From: Rhodococcus sp. CH91
GTDB lineage: Bacteria; Actinomycetota; Actinomycetes; Mycobacteriales; Mycobacteriaceae
Reading direction: 5' to 3'
DNA: 64,000 bases
Assembly (NCBI RefSeq): GCF_022554085.1
Contig: NZ_JAKFYR010000002.1
Location: forward strand, 186,001 to 250,000
A program made the translations under genes and the position numbers. This document shows, one piece after another, positions 8,402 to 17,144 of the stretch. Every line of letters starts with the position of its first letter. Position 1 is the stretch's first letter. Under the pieces are notes generated by a model. That model was not told the origin of the DNA, did no database searches, and saw only the letters and a program-made list of their open reading frames with translations.

Positions 8402-11400
8402 ATGTTCTCGAAAGTGCTTGTCGCCAATCGTGGCGAGATCGCGATCCGCGCATTCCGTGCCGCCTACGAACTGGGAGCCGGGACGATCGCGGTGTTCCCG
8501 TACGAAGACCGCAACTCCCTGCACCGGCTGAAGGCCGACGAGGCGTACCAGATCGGTGAGGAAGGGCATCCCGTCCGCGCCTATCTGTCGGTGGAGAAGC
8601 TCGTCGAGGCCGCAGTGGCGGCCGGTGCCGACGCGATCTATCCGGGATACGGATTCCTCTCGGAGAATCCGGATCTGGCTGCCGCGTGCGCGGAAGCGGG
8701 AATCACTTTCGTCGGTCCGTCCGCGGAGATCCTCGAACTGACCGGGAACAAGGCCCGCGCGATCGCCGCGGCGAAGGCGGCCGGACTGCCTGTGCTGGCG
8801 TCCTCGCAGCCGTCCGCCGATGTCGACGAACTCCTCGCGGCAGCCGAGTCGATGACCTTTCCCGTGTTCGTCAAGGCGGTCGCCGGTGGCGGCGGACGCG
8901 GCATGCGCCGGGTCGCCGCACCCGATCAGCTCCGTGAGGCGATCGAAGCGGCCTCCCGTGAGGCCGACGCGGCCTTCGGTGATCCCACCGTCTTCCTCGA
9001 GCAGGCCGTGGTCAACCCCCGCCACATCGAGGTCCAGATCCTCGCCGACAAGCACGGCAACGTCATCCATCTCTACGAGCGCGACTGCTCGGTGCAGCGC
9101 CGGCACCAGAAGGTCATCGAGCTCGCGCCCGCGCCGAACCTCGACCCCGAGCTGCGCGATCGCATCTGCGCCGACGCCGTCGCCTTCGCGAAGGAGATCG
9201 GCTATCAGTGCGCCGGAACGGTCGAGTTCCTCGTCGACGAACGCGGCAACCACGTCTTCATCGAGATGAATCCGCGGATCCAGGTCGAACACACCGTGAC
9301 CGAGGAGATCACCGACGTCGACCTCGTGCAGTCGCAACTGCGCATCGCCGCCGGGGAGTCGCTCGACGAACTCGGTCTGTCCCAGGAGAACATCACCATC
9401 CGCGGTGCGGCGCTGCAGTGCCGCATCACCACCGAGGACCCGGCCAACGGGTTCCGTCCGGACACCGGCCGCATCACCGGCTACCGCACCCCGGGCGGTG
9501 CCGGAATCCGTCTCGACGGCGGCACCTCGGTCGGTGCCGAGATCTCCGCGCACTTCGACTCGATGCTGGTCAAGCTCACGTGCCGCGGCCGCACCTTCGA
9601 GACGGCGGTCGCACGTGCCCGCCGCGCGGTCGCCGAGTTCCGTATCCGCGGCGTCGCCACCAACATCCCGTTCCTGCAGGCGGTGCTCGACGACGACGAC
9701 TTCCGCGCCGGCACGGTGAACACCTCCTTCATCGAGGCGCGGCCACACCTGCTGACGATGCGTTCCTCCGCCGACCGCGGCACCAAGATCCTGCGGTATC
9801 TCGCGGACGTGACGGTCAACAAGCCGCACGGGGAGCGCCCCACCACGGTCTACCCGCACGACAAGCTGCCCGCGATCGACCTGAGCACCGAACCGCCCGC
9901 CGGTTCGCGTCAGCGTCTGCTCGAACTCGGACCCGAGGGATTCGCCCGGGCCCTGCGCGAACAGAAGGCGATCGGGGTCACCGACACGACCTTCCGTGAT
10001 GCCCACCAGTCGCTGCTCGCCACCCGCGTGCGCAGCAAGGATCTGCTGACGGTCGCCGGCCACGTGGCCCGCATGACGCCGCAACTGCTCTCGATCGAGG
10101 CGTGGGGCGGCGCGACCTACGATGTCGCGCTGCGCTTCCTGCACGAGGATCCGTGGGAGCGGCTCGCGGCGCTGCGCGAGGCGATCCCCAACATCAACCT
10201 GCAGATGCTGCTGCGCGGACGCAACACCGTCGGCTACACCCCCTACCCGGAGGCCGTGACCCGTGCCTTCGTGCAGGAGGCCGCCGACACCGGCATCGAC
10301 ATCTTCCGCATCTTCGACGCGCTCAACAACGTCGACCAGATGCGTCCGGCGATCGACGCGGTGCGCGAGACCGGCACCACCCTCGCCGAGGTCGCCCTCT
10401 CCTACACCGGCGACCTGTCGAATCCGAACGAGACGATCTACACGCTCGACTACTACCTGCGCCTGGCGGAGGAGATCGTCGAGGCCGGTGCGCACGTCCT
10501 CGCCATCAAGGACATGGCCGGTCTGCTGCGCGCCCCGGCCGCCGCGACGCTCGTGTCCGCGCTGCGCAGCAACTTCGATCTGCCGGTGCACGTGCACACC
10601 CACGACACGCCGGGCGGGCAGCTCGCCACCTATCTCGCCGCATGGCACGCCGGCGCCGACGCGGTCGACGGCGCGGCCGCGGCCCTCGCGGGCACCACGA
10701 GCCAGCCGGCGCTGTCGGCGATCGTCGCCGCGGCGGCGAACAGCGAGTTCGACACCGGCCTCGATCTGCAGGCCGTGTGCGACCTCGAGCCCTACTGGGA
10801 GGCGCTGCGCAAGGTCTACAAGCCGTTCGAGTCCGGTCTGCCGGCACCCACCGGGCGCGTGTACACCCACGAGATCCCCGGCGGTCAGCTGTCGAATCTG
10901 CGTCAGCAGGCCATCGCACTCGGATTGGGCGACCGGTTCGAGGAGGTCGAGGCCGCCTATGCCGGCGCAGACCGGCTCCTGGGCCGCCTGATCAAGGTCA
11001 CCCCCTCGAGCAAGGTGGTCGGTGACCTCGCGCTGCACCTCGTCGGGGCCGGTGTCTCCGTCGACGACTTCGCGGCAGATCCCGGCAAGTTCGACATCCC
11101 CGATTCGGTGATCGGCTTCCTCCGCGGAGATCTCGGCACGCCGGCCGGAGGCTGGCCCGAGCCGTTCCGGAGCAAGGCCCTGGCGGGCCGCGCCGAGCCG
11201 AAGCCGGTCACCCCGCTCGCGCCGGAGGAGGAGAAGGCACTCGGCGGCTCGTCCGAGGAGCGGCGCCGGATGCTCAACCGGCTGCTGTTCCCGGGTCCCG
11301 CGAAGGAGTTCGAGCAGCACCGCGAGACCTACGGCGACACCACCGAACTGTCGGCCAACCAGTTCTTCTACGGGCTGCGGCACGGTGACGAACACCGGGT

Positions 11401-11803
11401 GCGTCTGGACAAGGGCGTCGAACTGCTCATCGGACTCGAAGCGATCTCCGATCCGGACGAGAAGGGTTTCCGTACCGTCATGTGCATCCTCAACGGGCAA
11501 CTGCGCCCGGTGTCGGTGCGCGACCGCTCCGTCGCAGCGGAGATCCCGGCTGCGGAGAAGGCCGACCGCAACCATCCCGGTCACGTCGCCGCACCGTTCG
11601 CCGGCATGGTCACGCTGGTCGTGTCGGAGGGTGACACCGTCTCGGCGGGCGACACCGTCGCGACGATCGAGGCGATGAAGATGGAGGCGGCGATCACCGC
11701 GCCGCGCGGCGGACGCATCACCCGTGTCGCGATCGGTCCGGTGCAGCAGGTCGAAGGCGGAGACCTGCTCGTCGAGGTCTCCACGGGGGACAGCGCCGAG
11801 TGA
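8402..11803 (+). CDS. pyc: pyruvate carboxylase
   Basis: This biotin enzyme carboxylates pyruvate to oxaloacetate, refilling the TCA cycle. The 1133-aa chain has the full single-polypeptide order. The biotin carboxylase domain (residues ~1-450) carries the ATP-grasp glycine loop AVAGGGGRGMR. The carboxyltransferase domain starts near TDTTFRDAHQSLLATR and is followed by the PYC/oxaloacetate decarboxylase region. The C-terminal biotinyl domain has the modified lysine in EAMKMEA at about residue 1093. ATG 8402 starts directly at MFSKVLVANRGE. No strong ribosome site precedes it, so a leaderless or weakly primed start is possible. The stop overlaps the rsmD start as GTGA. Confidence 0.96.
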   Translation: MFSKVLVANRGEIAIRAFRAAYELGAGTIAVFPYEDRNSLHRLKADEAYQIGEEGHPVRAYLSVEKLVEAAVAAGADAIYPGYGFLSENPDLAAACAEAGITFVGPSAEILELTGNKARAIAAAKAAGLPVLASSQPSADVDELLAAAESMTFPVFVKAVAGGGGRGMRRVAAPDQLREAIEAASREADAAFGDPTVFLEQAVVNPRHIEVQILADKHGNVIHLYERDCSVQRRHQKVIELAPAPNLDPELRDRICADAVAFAKEIGYQCAGTVEFLVDERGNHVFIEMNPRIQVEHTVTEEITDVDLVQSQLRIAAGESLDELGLSQENITIRGAALQCRITTEDPANGFRPDTGRITGYRTPGGAGIRLDGGTSVGAEISAHFDSMLVKLTCRGRTFETAVARARRAVAEFRIRGVATNIPFLQAVLDDDDFRAGTVNTSFIEARPHLLTMRSSADRGTKILRYLADVTVNKPHGERPTTVYPHDKLPAIDLSTEPPAGSRQRLLELGPEGFARALREQKAIGVTDTTFRDAHQSLLATRVRSKDLLTVAGHVARMTPQLLSIEAWGGATYDVALRFLHEDPWERLAALREAIPNINLQMLLRGRNTVGYTPYPEAVTRAFVQEAADTGIDIFRIFDALNNVDQMRPAIDAVRETGTTLAEVALSYTGDLSNPNETIYTLDYYLRLAEEIVEAGAHVLAIKDMAGLLRAPAAATLVSALRSNFDLPVHVHTHDTPGGQLATYLAAWHAGADAVDGAAAALAGTTSQPALSAIVAAAANSEFDTGLDLQAVCDLEPYWEALRKVYKPFESGLPAPTGRVYTHEIPGGQLSNLRQQAIALGLGDRFEEVEAAYAGADRLLGRLIKVTPSSKVVGDLALHLVGAGVSVDDFAADPGKFDIPDSVIGFLRGDLGTPAGGWPEPFRSKALAGRAEPKPVTPLAPEEEKALGGSSEERRRMLNRLLFPGPAKEFEQHRETYGDTTELSANQFFYGLRHGDEHRVRLDKGVELLIGLEAISDPDEKGFRTVMCILNGQLRPVSVRDRSVAAEIPAAEKADRNHPGHVAAPFAGMVTLVVSEGDTVSAGDTVATIEAMKMEAAITAPRGGRITRVAIGPVQQVEGGDLLVEVSTGDSAE

Positions 11804-12366
11804 CCCGGATCGTCGCCGGGCGGGCCGGGGGGCGGCGCCTGAAGGTGCCGCCCCGCGGAACCCGTCCCACATCCGAACGGGTGCGCGAAGCCCTGTTCAG
11901 TTCGCTCGAAGCACGGATGGACCTCGACGGTGCCGCCGTCCTCGACCTCTATGCGGGGTCGGGGGCGCTCGGCCTCGAGGCACTGTCGCGGGGTGCGGAA
12001 CACGCGATGCTCGTCGAGTCGGACGCAAAGGCCGCAGGGGTGATCCGTGACAACATCGCGACGGTCGGGCTGCCGGGTGCGGTGTTGCGTGCCGCGCCGG
12101 TCGCCGCGGTGCTCGGAGGCACTCCCGACCGCGTCTACGATCTCGTGCTGGCCGATCCGCCCTATGCGGTGACCGAGAGCGCCGTCACCGGTGTGCTCGA
12201 CGCGCTGGTGTCCGGCGGCTGGGTCGCAGAGGGCTCGATCGTCGTGGTCGAACGCTCCTCGAGGTCCCCGGAGACGGTGTGGCCGCAGGCATTCGAGGTC
12301 GGACGGGCACGCAGATACGGCGAGACCAGAGTGGAGATCGCCACCTGCTACGGTGCTGGGTCATGA
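11800..12366 (+). CDS. rsmD: 16S rRNA (guanine966-N2)-methyltransferase RsmD
   Basis: RsmD methylates G966 of 16S rRNA during 30S assembly. The 188-aa class-I methyltransferase has the SAM-binding motif [16 protein letters not shown] near residues 46-61 and the catalytic DPPY motif near residue 113. The conserved N-terminus is [12 protein letters not shown]. The GTG start overlaps the pyc stop (GTGA) and the stop overlaps the coaD start (ATGA), so pyc, rsmD and coaD are probably translated in a coupled way. The rsmD-coaD pair is conserved in many bacteria. Confidence 0.92.
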   Translation: MTRIVAGRAGGRRLKVPPRGTRPTSERVREALFSSLEARMDLDGAAVLDLYAGSGALGLEALSRGAEHAMLVESDAKAAGVIRDNIATVGLPGAVLRAAPVAAVLGGTPDRVYDLVLADPPYAVTESAVTGVLDALVSGGWVAEGSIVVVERSSRSPETVWPQAFEVGRARRYGETRVEIATCYGAGS

Positions 12367-12854
12367 GCCGTGCGGTCTGTCCAGGATCCTTCGACCCGGT
12401 GACCAACGGGCACCTCGACGTCATCGGCCGGGTCTCGGCCCAGTTCGACGAAGTAGTCGTCACCGTCACGATCAATCCCAACAAGCAGGGGATGTTCACG
12501 ATCGACGAACGGCTCGAGATGCTCACCGAGGCCACCGCCCATCTGCCGAACGTCACGGTGGACGCATGGCAGGGCCTTCTCGTCGACTACGCACGTCAGC
12601 GGGGCATCTCCGCGATCGTGAAGGGTCTGCGCGGTGCCAACGACTTCGACTACGAGCTGCAGATGGCGCAGATGAATCACAAGCTCACCGGCGTCGACAC
12701 GCTGTTCGTGGCCACCAACCCGGTCTACAGCTATCTGTCGAGTTCGCTCGTCAAGGAGGTCGCGGCCTACGGCGGCGACGTCTCCGACATGCTCCCGGCG
12801 GCTGTGCACGACCGCTTGCTCGCGCGTCTGGCCGAGCGGGCCGCCGCGAAGTAG
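12363..12854 (+). CDS. coaD: phosphopantetheine adenylyltransferase
   Basis: CoaD transfers AMP from ATP to 4'-phosphopantetheine, the penultimate step of coenzyme A synthesis. The 163-aa nucleotidyltransferase has the N-terminal motif [13 protein letters not shown] (residues ~6-18, with the T/HxGH signature). The second signature SSSLVKEVA lies near residues 125-133. The length is normal. It begins within the rsmD stop and ends what looks like a pyc-rsmD-coaD operon. 155 bp follow before sepIVA. Confidence 0.95.
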   Translation: MSRAVCPGSFDPVTNGHLDVIGRVSAQFDEVVVTVTINPNKQGMFTIDERLEMLTEATAHLPNVTVDAWQGLLVDYARQRGISAIVKGLRGANDFDYELQMAQMNHKLTGVDTLFVATNPVYSYLSSSLVKEVAAYGGDVSDMLPAAVHDRLLARLAERAAAK

Positions 12855-13009
12855 CCGCCGGCCCACCTGCAGCCGCCCTCGTGCGGTCGCGGGGGGCTCA
12901 CGAATCCCGACACACCGTGCGCAGGGCACGCAACCGCACGCCACGCTGCGGCAGACTGGATGCCGGCGCGATCGCACCGAGCGCGCCGAGCGAGTGATTG
13001 GGGTTGGGC

Positions 13010-13768
13010 GTGTACCGGGTATTCGAGGCACTCGACGAGCTGGTCGCAATCGTCGAAGAGGCACGTAGTGTTCCGATGACGGCGAGCTGCGTGGTTCCGC
13101 GTGGCGACGTCCTCGAACTGCTCGACGACGTACGCGACGCGCTACCGCCCGAACTCGACGACGCACAGGACGTCCTCGATCACCGCGACAAGCTCATCGC
13201 GGACGCGCGGGCACAGGCGGACAAGACCGTCGGCGACGCCGACGAAGAAGCCCGCACCCTGCTTGAGGACGCGCGCGCGGATGCCGATCGGATGCTCGCG
13301 GACGCGAAGGCGCAGGCGGACCGGATGGTCGGCGAAGCACGGGCTCACGCCGACGAGCTCGTGCGCGACGCCCAGGCCGAGGCCGACGATCTCGTTGCCG
13401 AGGGGAACAAGCAGTACGAGAGCGTGACCGGACGCGCCCGGATCGAAGCCGATCGTCTGATCGAGTCCGGCCAGGCGTCGTACGAGCGCTCCGTCGCCGA
13501 GGGCGAGGCGGAGAAGGCACGGCTGGTCTCGCAGACCGAGGTGGTGCAGTCCGCGCACGCCGAGTCGGCGCGGGTGATCGATTCCGCGCATGCCGAGTCG
13601 GACCGCCTGCGCACCGAGTGCGACGAGTACATCGACGGCAAACTCGCGGAATTCGAGGAACTGCTGGGCACCACGCTCCGCTCGGTCGGCCGAGGCCGGC
13701 AGCAATTGCGCCTGTCCGGTGCCCCCGACTTCGCCGAAGCGGAGCACCGCGCCGCTCGCCGCCGCTGA
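13010..13768 (+). CDS. sepIVA: DivIVA-domain septation protein SepIVA
   Basis: A 252-aa coiled-coil protein matching SepIVA (Rv2927c family) of mycobacteria, which acts at the septum and in polar growth. The N-terminus VYRVFEALDELVAIVEEA and the PMTASCVVPRGDVLEL segment form the DivIVA-type head. Heptad-rich repeats dense in Ala, Asp and Glu run from about residue 50 to 200. The end is the conserved EFEELLGTTLRSVGRGR. GTG 13010 was chosen because the homologue starts with this residue. A TTG 12 bp upstream is in frame. Position between coaD and DUF177 fits the mycobacterial order. Confidence 0.88.
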   Translation: MYRVFEALDELVAIVEEARSVPMTASCVVPRGDVLELLDDVRDALPPELDDAQDVLDHRDKLIADARAQADKTVGDADEEARTLLEDARADADRMLADAKAQADRMVGEARAHADELVRDAQAEADDLVAEGNKQYESVTGRARIEADRLIESGQASYERSVAEGEAEKARLVSQTEVVQSAHAESARVIDSAHAESDRLRTECDEYIDGKLAEFEELLGTTLRSVGRGRQQLRLSGAPDFAEAEHRAARRR

Positions 13769-13886
13769 TTCCACAGGAAGTGCCGTTCCGGGATTTCCGC
13801 TGCCATCACGCATCGCGTATTATGGAGCGGTTGCCCAATCACGACCATGCGTCGTGTCCGACGTCGTTCGAAGTAGGTGAGTTCCC

Positions 13887-14501
13887 GTGTCCACCCGCAG
13901 TTCCAGCGCGTCTCGTCCCGGACGAGAAACCGGTCTGGTGCTCGACACGCTCTCCTTGGGCCGGCGGCCGGGGTCGATGCGCACGGTCGAGCGGACCGTG
14001 GCGTCGCCGTCGCGTATCGGTCTCGATCTGATCGCGATCGAGGAGGGCTCGGAGATCGACCTCGACCTCCGGATGGAGTCGGTGTCCGAGGGTGTCCTGG
14101 TCACCGGTACAGTTCGTGCCGAGGCCGTCGGTGAGTGCTCGCGGTGCCTCGAGTCGTTCACCTTGCCGGTGGACGTGTATCTCACCGAGCTGTTCGCCTA
14201 TCCGAACAGCGTCACGGATCAGACCACCGAGGACGACGAGGCCTACCGTATCGAGGACGATCTCATCGATCTCGAACCGGTGCTCGTGAACGCGGTGGGC
14301 CTGGAACTTCCGCTGCAGCCGTTGTGTAGCGACGACTGCGCGGGATTGTGTCCCGAATGCGGCATTCGCCTGGCGATTGCGGAATCCGGGCACAGTCATG
14401 AGACAATGGATCCTCGCTGGGCTGGGTTGGCAGCCAAGTTCGGCGCAGGCTCCGAAGAACCCAGCAGTCAAAACGACAGCATGAACAACGAGGAGAAGTA
14501 G
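13887..14501 (+). CDS. YceD/DUF177 family protein
   Basis: A 204-aa protein of the YceD/DUF177 family, which almost always sits directly before rpmF. Family members have been linked to 23S rRNA accumulation in plants and bacteria, but the exact role is not settled. Cys pairs are visible in CSRCLESF near residue 87 and in [13 protein letters not shown] near 147-159, a probable zinc site. The tail is acidic and low-complexity. GTG 13887 has an AAGTAGGTGAG purine stretch upstream. rpmF starts 2 bp after the stop, so the two are co-expressed. Confidence 0.86.
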   Translation: MSTRSSSASRPGRETGLVLDTLSLGRRPGSMRTVERTVASPSRIGLDLIAIEEGSEIDLDLRMESVSEGVLVTGTVRAEAVGECSRCLESFTLPVDVYLTELFAYPNSVTDQTTEDDEAYRIEDDLIDLEPVLVNAVGLELPLQPLCSDDCAGLCPECGIRLAIAESGHSHETMDPRWAGLAAKFGAGSEEPSSQNDSMNNEEK

Positions 14502-14503
14502 AC

Positions 14504-14686
14504 GTGGCCGTCCCCAAGCGCAGAATGTCGCGTTCCAACACCCGGTCGCGGCGCAGCCAGTGGAACACCACTGCGCCGACGCTCGTCACCTGCCCGAACC
14601 GGGGTTGCGGAGAGAAGAAGCTGCCCCACGTGGCGTGCCCGTCCTGCGGCACCTACAACGGCCGTCAGGTGACCGCGCCCGTCTAA
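14504..14686 (+). CDS. rpmF: 50S ribosomal protein L32
   Basis: L32 is a small protein of the large ribosomal subunit. The 60-aa sequence starts [20 protein letters not shown], the family hallmark. It has a zinc ribbon formed by CPNRGC and CPSCG. The start is 2 bp after the DUF177 stop, and rnc starts 12 bp after this stop, continuing the DUF177-rpmF-rnc-mutM gene set. Confidence 0.95.
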   Translation: MAVPKRRMSRSNTRSRRSQWNTTAPTLVTCPNRGCGEKKLPHVACPSCGTYNGRQVTAPV

Positions 14687-14698
14687 ACGGTATTTCAC

Positions 14699-15472
14699 GT
14701 GACGAGCAAGTCCTCAGAAACAGCTACCGAGGGCGGCGAAGAGAGCCACGAGTCTCTCCTCGCCGCCCTCGGCGTGCCTCTGGACGCCGAACTTCTGTCC
14801 TTGGCGCTCACCCACCGCTCGTATGCCTACGAGAACGGCGGGTTGCCTACCAACGAACGTCTCGAATTCCTCGGCGACGCGGTCCTCGGGCTCGCGGTCA
14901 CCGAGAAGCTCTATCTCTCCCATCCCGACAAGTCGGAAGGGGAACTGGCCAAGATCCGCGCGAGTGTCGTCAACATGCACGCGCTCGCGGAAGTCGCGCG
15001 CGGCCTCGGCGACGGTGGCCTGGGAGCGCACCTGCTGCTCGGTAAGGGCGAAGAGCTCACCGGCGGACGTGACAAGGCCAGCATCCTCGCCGACGGCATG
15101 GAATCGCTCCTCGGAGCGGTGCATCTGCAGCACGGCATCGACGTGGCGCGCGAGGTGGTTCTGCGTCTGTTCGCCGCCCTGCTCGAGAGGGGGCCTCGCC
15201 TCGGCGCGGGCCTGGACTGGAAGACGAGTCTTCAGGAGCTGACCGCCGAACGCGGTCTCGGGGTTCCGGCCTACGAGATCTCCGCCACGGGCCCGGATCA
15301 CGACAAGGAATTCACGGCGACCGCGCTCATCGGCGGCAATCCCTACGGGACCGGTGTCGGGCGGACCAAGAAGGAAGCCGAGCAGAAGGCCGCGGCCACC
15401 GCGTGGAACGCGCTGTCCGCGGGTGACGCGGGGAGCACCACCGACACGGAAACCTCGTCCGGGAGCAACTGA
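14699..15472 (+). CDS. rnc: ribonuclease III
   Basis: RNase III cleaves double-stranded RNA in rRNA precursors and structured mRNAs. The 257-aa product has the catalytic signature [11 protein letters not shown] near residues 53-63 and the second acidic site [10 protein letters not shown] near 129-138. A double-stranded RNA binding domain (residues ~175-240) ends with [14 protein letters not shown]. The last 17 residues are Thr/Ser-rich and probably disordered. GTG 14699 is 12 bp after rpmF. mutM starts 6 bp after the stop, as in mycobacteria. Confidence 0.94.
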   Translation: MTSKSSETATEGGEESHESLLAALGVPLDAELLSLALTHRSYAYENGGLPTNERLEFLGDAVLGLAVTEKLYLSHPDKSEGELAKIRASVVNMHALAEVARGLGDGGLGAHLLLGKGEELTGGRDKASILADGMESLLGAVHLQHGIDVAREVVLRLFAALLERGPRLGAGLDWKTSLQELTAERGLGVPAYEISATGPDHDKEFTATALIGGNPYGTGVGRTKKEAEQKAAATAWNALSAGDAGSTTDTETSSGSN

Positions 15473-15478
15473 CCGCAC

Positions 15479-16345
15479 GTGCCGGAACTTCCCGAAGTCG
15501 AGGTGGTCCGTCGCGGGCTCGACGCGCATGTGGTCGGCGCGACCGTGAACTCGGTCCAGGTGCTCCATCCGCGTGCCGTCCGCCGGCACGAACCAGGCCC
15601 GCGCGACCTCGCCCTGCACTTGACCGGGCAGAAGGTCGCCTCCGCCGAACGCCGGGGCAAGTACCTGTGGCTCGTGCTCGAGCCCGCCGATCTCGCCCTC
15701 GTGGTGCACCTGGGAATGAGCGGGCAGATGCTCGTTCAGCCCCCGACCGTCCCGGACGAGAAGCATCTGCGTATCCGCGCCGTCCTCGACAACGGTGCCG
15801 ATCTGCGCTTCGTCGACCAGCGCACCTTCGGTGGATGGGCCCTCGCCCCACTGATGGAAGTGGACGGCGATCGGCTGCCGCTGCCCGTCGCGCACATCGC
15901 CCGGGATCCGATGGATCCCCGATTCGACCCGGATGCCGTCGTGGCCGTGCTGCGCAGCAAACACACGGAGATCAAGCGCGCTCTGCTGGACCAGACGGTC
16001 GTGTCGGGCATCGGCAACATCTATGCCGACGAAGCGTTGTGGCGCGCAAGGATTCACGGTAATCGGCCGACCGACGCGCTGTCCCGTCCCACACTCCGGG
16101 CCGTGCTCGACGCAGCAGCCGAGGTCATGGTGCAGGCTCTCGGCCAGGGCGGCACGTCCTTCGACGCCCTCTACGTCAACGTCAACGGCGAGTCCGGCTA
16201 CTTCGAGCGCTCGTTGAACGTCTACGGGCGCGAGAACGAGGGATGCCGACGATGCGGCGCTCCCATCCGCCGGGAGAAGTTCATGAACCGCTCGTCGTAC
16301 AGCTGCCCGAAATGCCAGCCCCGGCCGCGGACCAGGGCTTCGTGA
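15479..16345 (+). CDS. mutM: formamidopyrimidine-DNA glycosylase (Fpg)
   Basis: MutM excises 8-oxoguanine and ring-opened purines and then cleaves the strand by beta/delta elimination. The 288-aa sequence begins at the catalytic PELPEVE (Pro2 is the nucleophile once the initiator is removed). It has Lys in ERRGKYLWL near residue 60, the H2TH segment [13 protein letters not shown] near 178-190, and the C-terminal zinc finger built from CRRCG and CPKCQ. GTG 15479 puts PELPEVE right at the N-terminus, which fixes the start. Confidence 0.95.
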   Translation: MPELPEVEVVRRGLDAHVVGATVNSVQVLHPRAVRRHEPGPRDLALHLTGQKVASAERRGKYLWLVLEPADLALVVHLGMSGQMLVQPPTVPDEKHLRIRAVLDNGADLRFVDQRTFGGWALAPLMEVDGDRLPLPVAHIARDPMDPRFDPDAVVAVLRSKHTEIKRALLDQTVVSGIGNIYADEALWRARIHGNRPTDALSRPTLRAVLDAAAEVMVQALGQGGTSFDALYVNVNGESGYFERSLNVYGRENEGCRRCGAPIRREKFMNRSSYSCPKCQPRPRTRAS

Positions 16346-16392
16346 CCGCCTGCCCGACATCTCCGTCGGCAGCGCATGGCAGGATTTCTCCC

Positions 16393-16830
16393 ATGGCTGA
16401 CCAGACAACCGACCGTCCCGCCACCGAACTGTGGGTCGAGCGCACCGGGACCCGCCGCTACACCGGTCGCAGCTCCCGCGGTGCCGAGGTGCTCATCGGC
16501 TCCGAGAACGTCGAGGGTGTCTTCACCCCCGGTGAGCTGCTCAAGATCGCGCTGGCCGCCTGCTCCGGGATGAGCTCGGACTTCCCGCTCTCGCGGCGCC
16601 TCGGCGACGACTACGACGCCACGATTCGTGTCTCCGGTGCCGCCGACCGGGAGAACGAGGTCTACCCGCACCTCGAGGAGGAGCTGATCCTCGATCTGTC
16701 CGAACTCGACGCCGACGCCCGGCTGCGGTTGATCGCCCTCGTCGAGCGGTCCGTCGACAAGGTGTGCACCGTCGGGCGCACGGTGAAGGCCGGTGCCGAG
16801 GTGTCCCTGACCATCACTGCGGAAGACTGA
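16393..16830 (+). CDS. OsmC family peroxide-resistance protein
   Basis: A 145-aa OsmC/Ohr-fold protein. Members are dimeric, thiol-dependent peroxidases acting on organic hydroperoxides. The two reactive cysteines are visible, one in [11 protein letters not shown] (about residue 56) and one in [10 protein letters not shown] (about 128). The Rv2923c homologue occupies the same place. ATG 16393 follows a GGCAGGATTT ribosome region. acyP starts 4 bp after the stop. Whether it acts on peroxides or another small thiol substrate cannot be told from sequence. Confidence 0.85.
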   Translation: MADQTTDRPATELWVERTGTRRYTGRSSRGAEVLIGSENVEGVFTPGELLKIALAACSGMSSDFPLSRRLGDDYDATIRVSGAADRENEVYPHLEEELILDLSELDADARLRLIALVERSVDKVCTVGRTVKAGAEVSLTITAED

Positions 16831-16834
16831 AGTC

Positions 16835-17122
16835 ATGACCGGCCCGGCGGACCCCGAACGGCTCACGGCATGGGTGCACGGCCGCGTCCAGGGTGTCGGT
16901 TTCCGCTGGTTCACCCGTGCCCGTGCTCTGGAACTGGGCCTCGTGGGCCATGCGACGAACCAGCCGGACGGCCGGGTGCTCGTCGTCGCGGAAGGTCCGC
17001 GAGCCGCGCTCGAACAACTCCTGGGGTGGTTGCGCTCGGACGGCACACCGGGAGAGGTGAGTCTGGTCGTCGAATCCTGGGACGAGGCTCGCGGTGACCT
17101 GACCGGGTTCGTCGAGCGCTGA
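16835..17122 (+). CDS. acyP: acylphosphatase
   Basis: AcyP hydrolyses carboxyl-phosphate bonds of small acyl phosphates. The 95-aa sequence has the phosphate-binding loop [11 protein letters not shown] (catalytic Arg near residue 24) and the catalytic Asn in ATNQPDGRV near residue 42. It sits between the OsmC gene and smc, the same order as Rv2922A in M. tuberculosis. smc begins 22 bp after the stop. Confidence 0.92.
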   Translation: MTGPADPERLTAWVHGRVQGVGFRWFTRARALELGLVGHATNQPDGRVLVVAEGPRAALEQLLGWLRSDGTPGEVSLVVESWDEARGDLTGFVER

Positions 17123-17144
17123 GTCGTCGGTAAGGTCGTTCCCC

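Noticed and set aside
8147-11872. A 1241-codon minus-strand open frame across pyc
   Set aside because: Antisense to an unmistakable pyruvate carboxylase, with low-complexity composition and no motifs.
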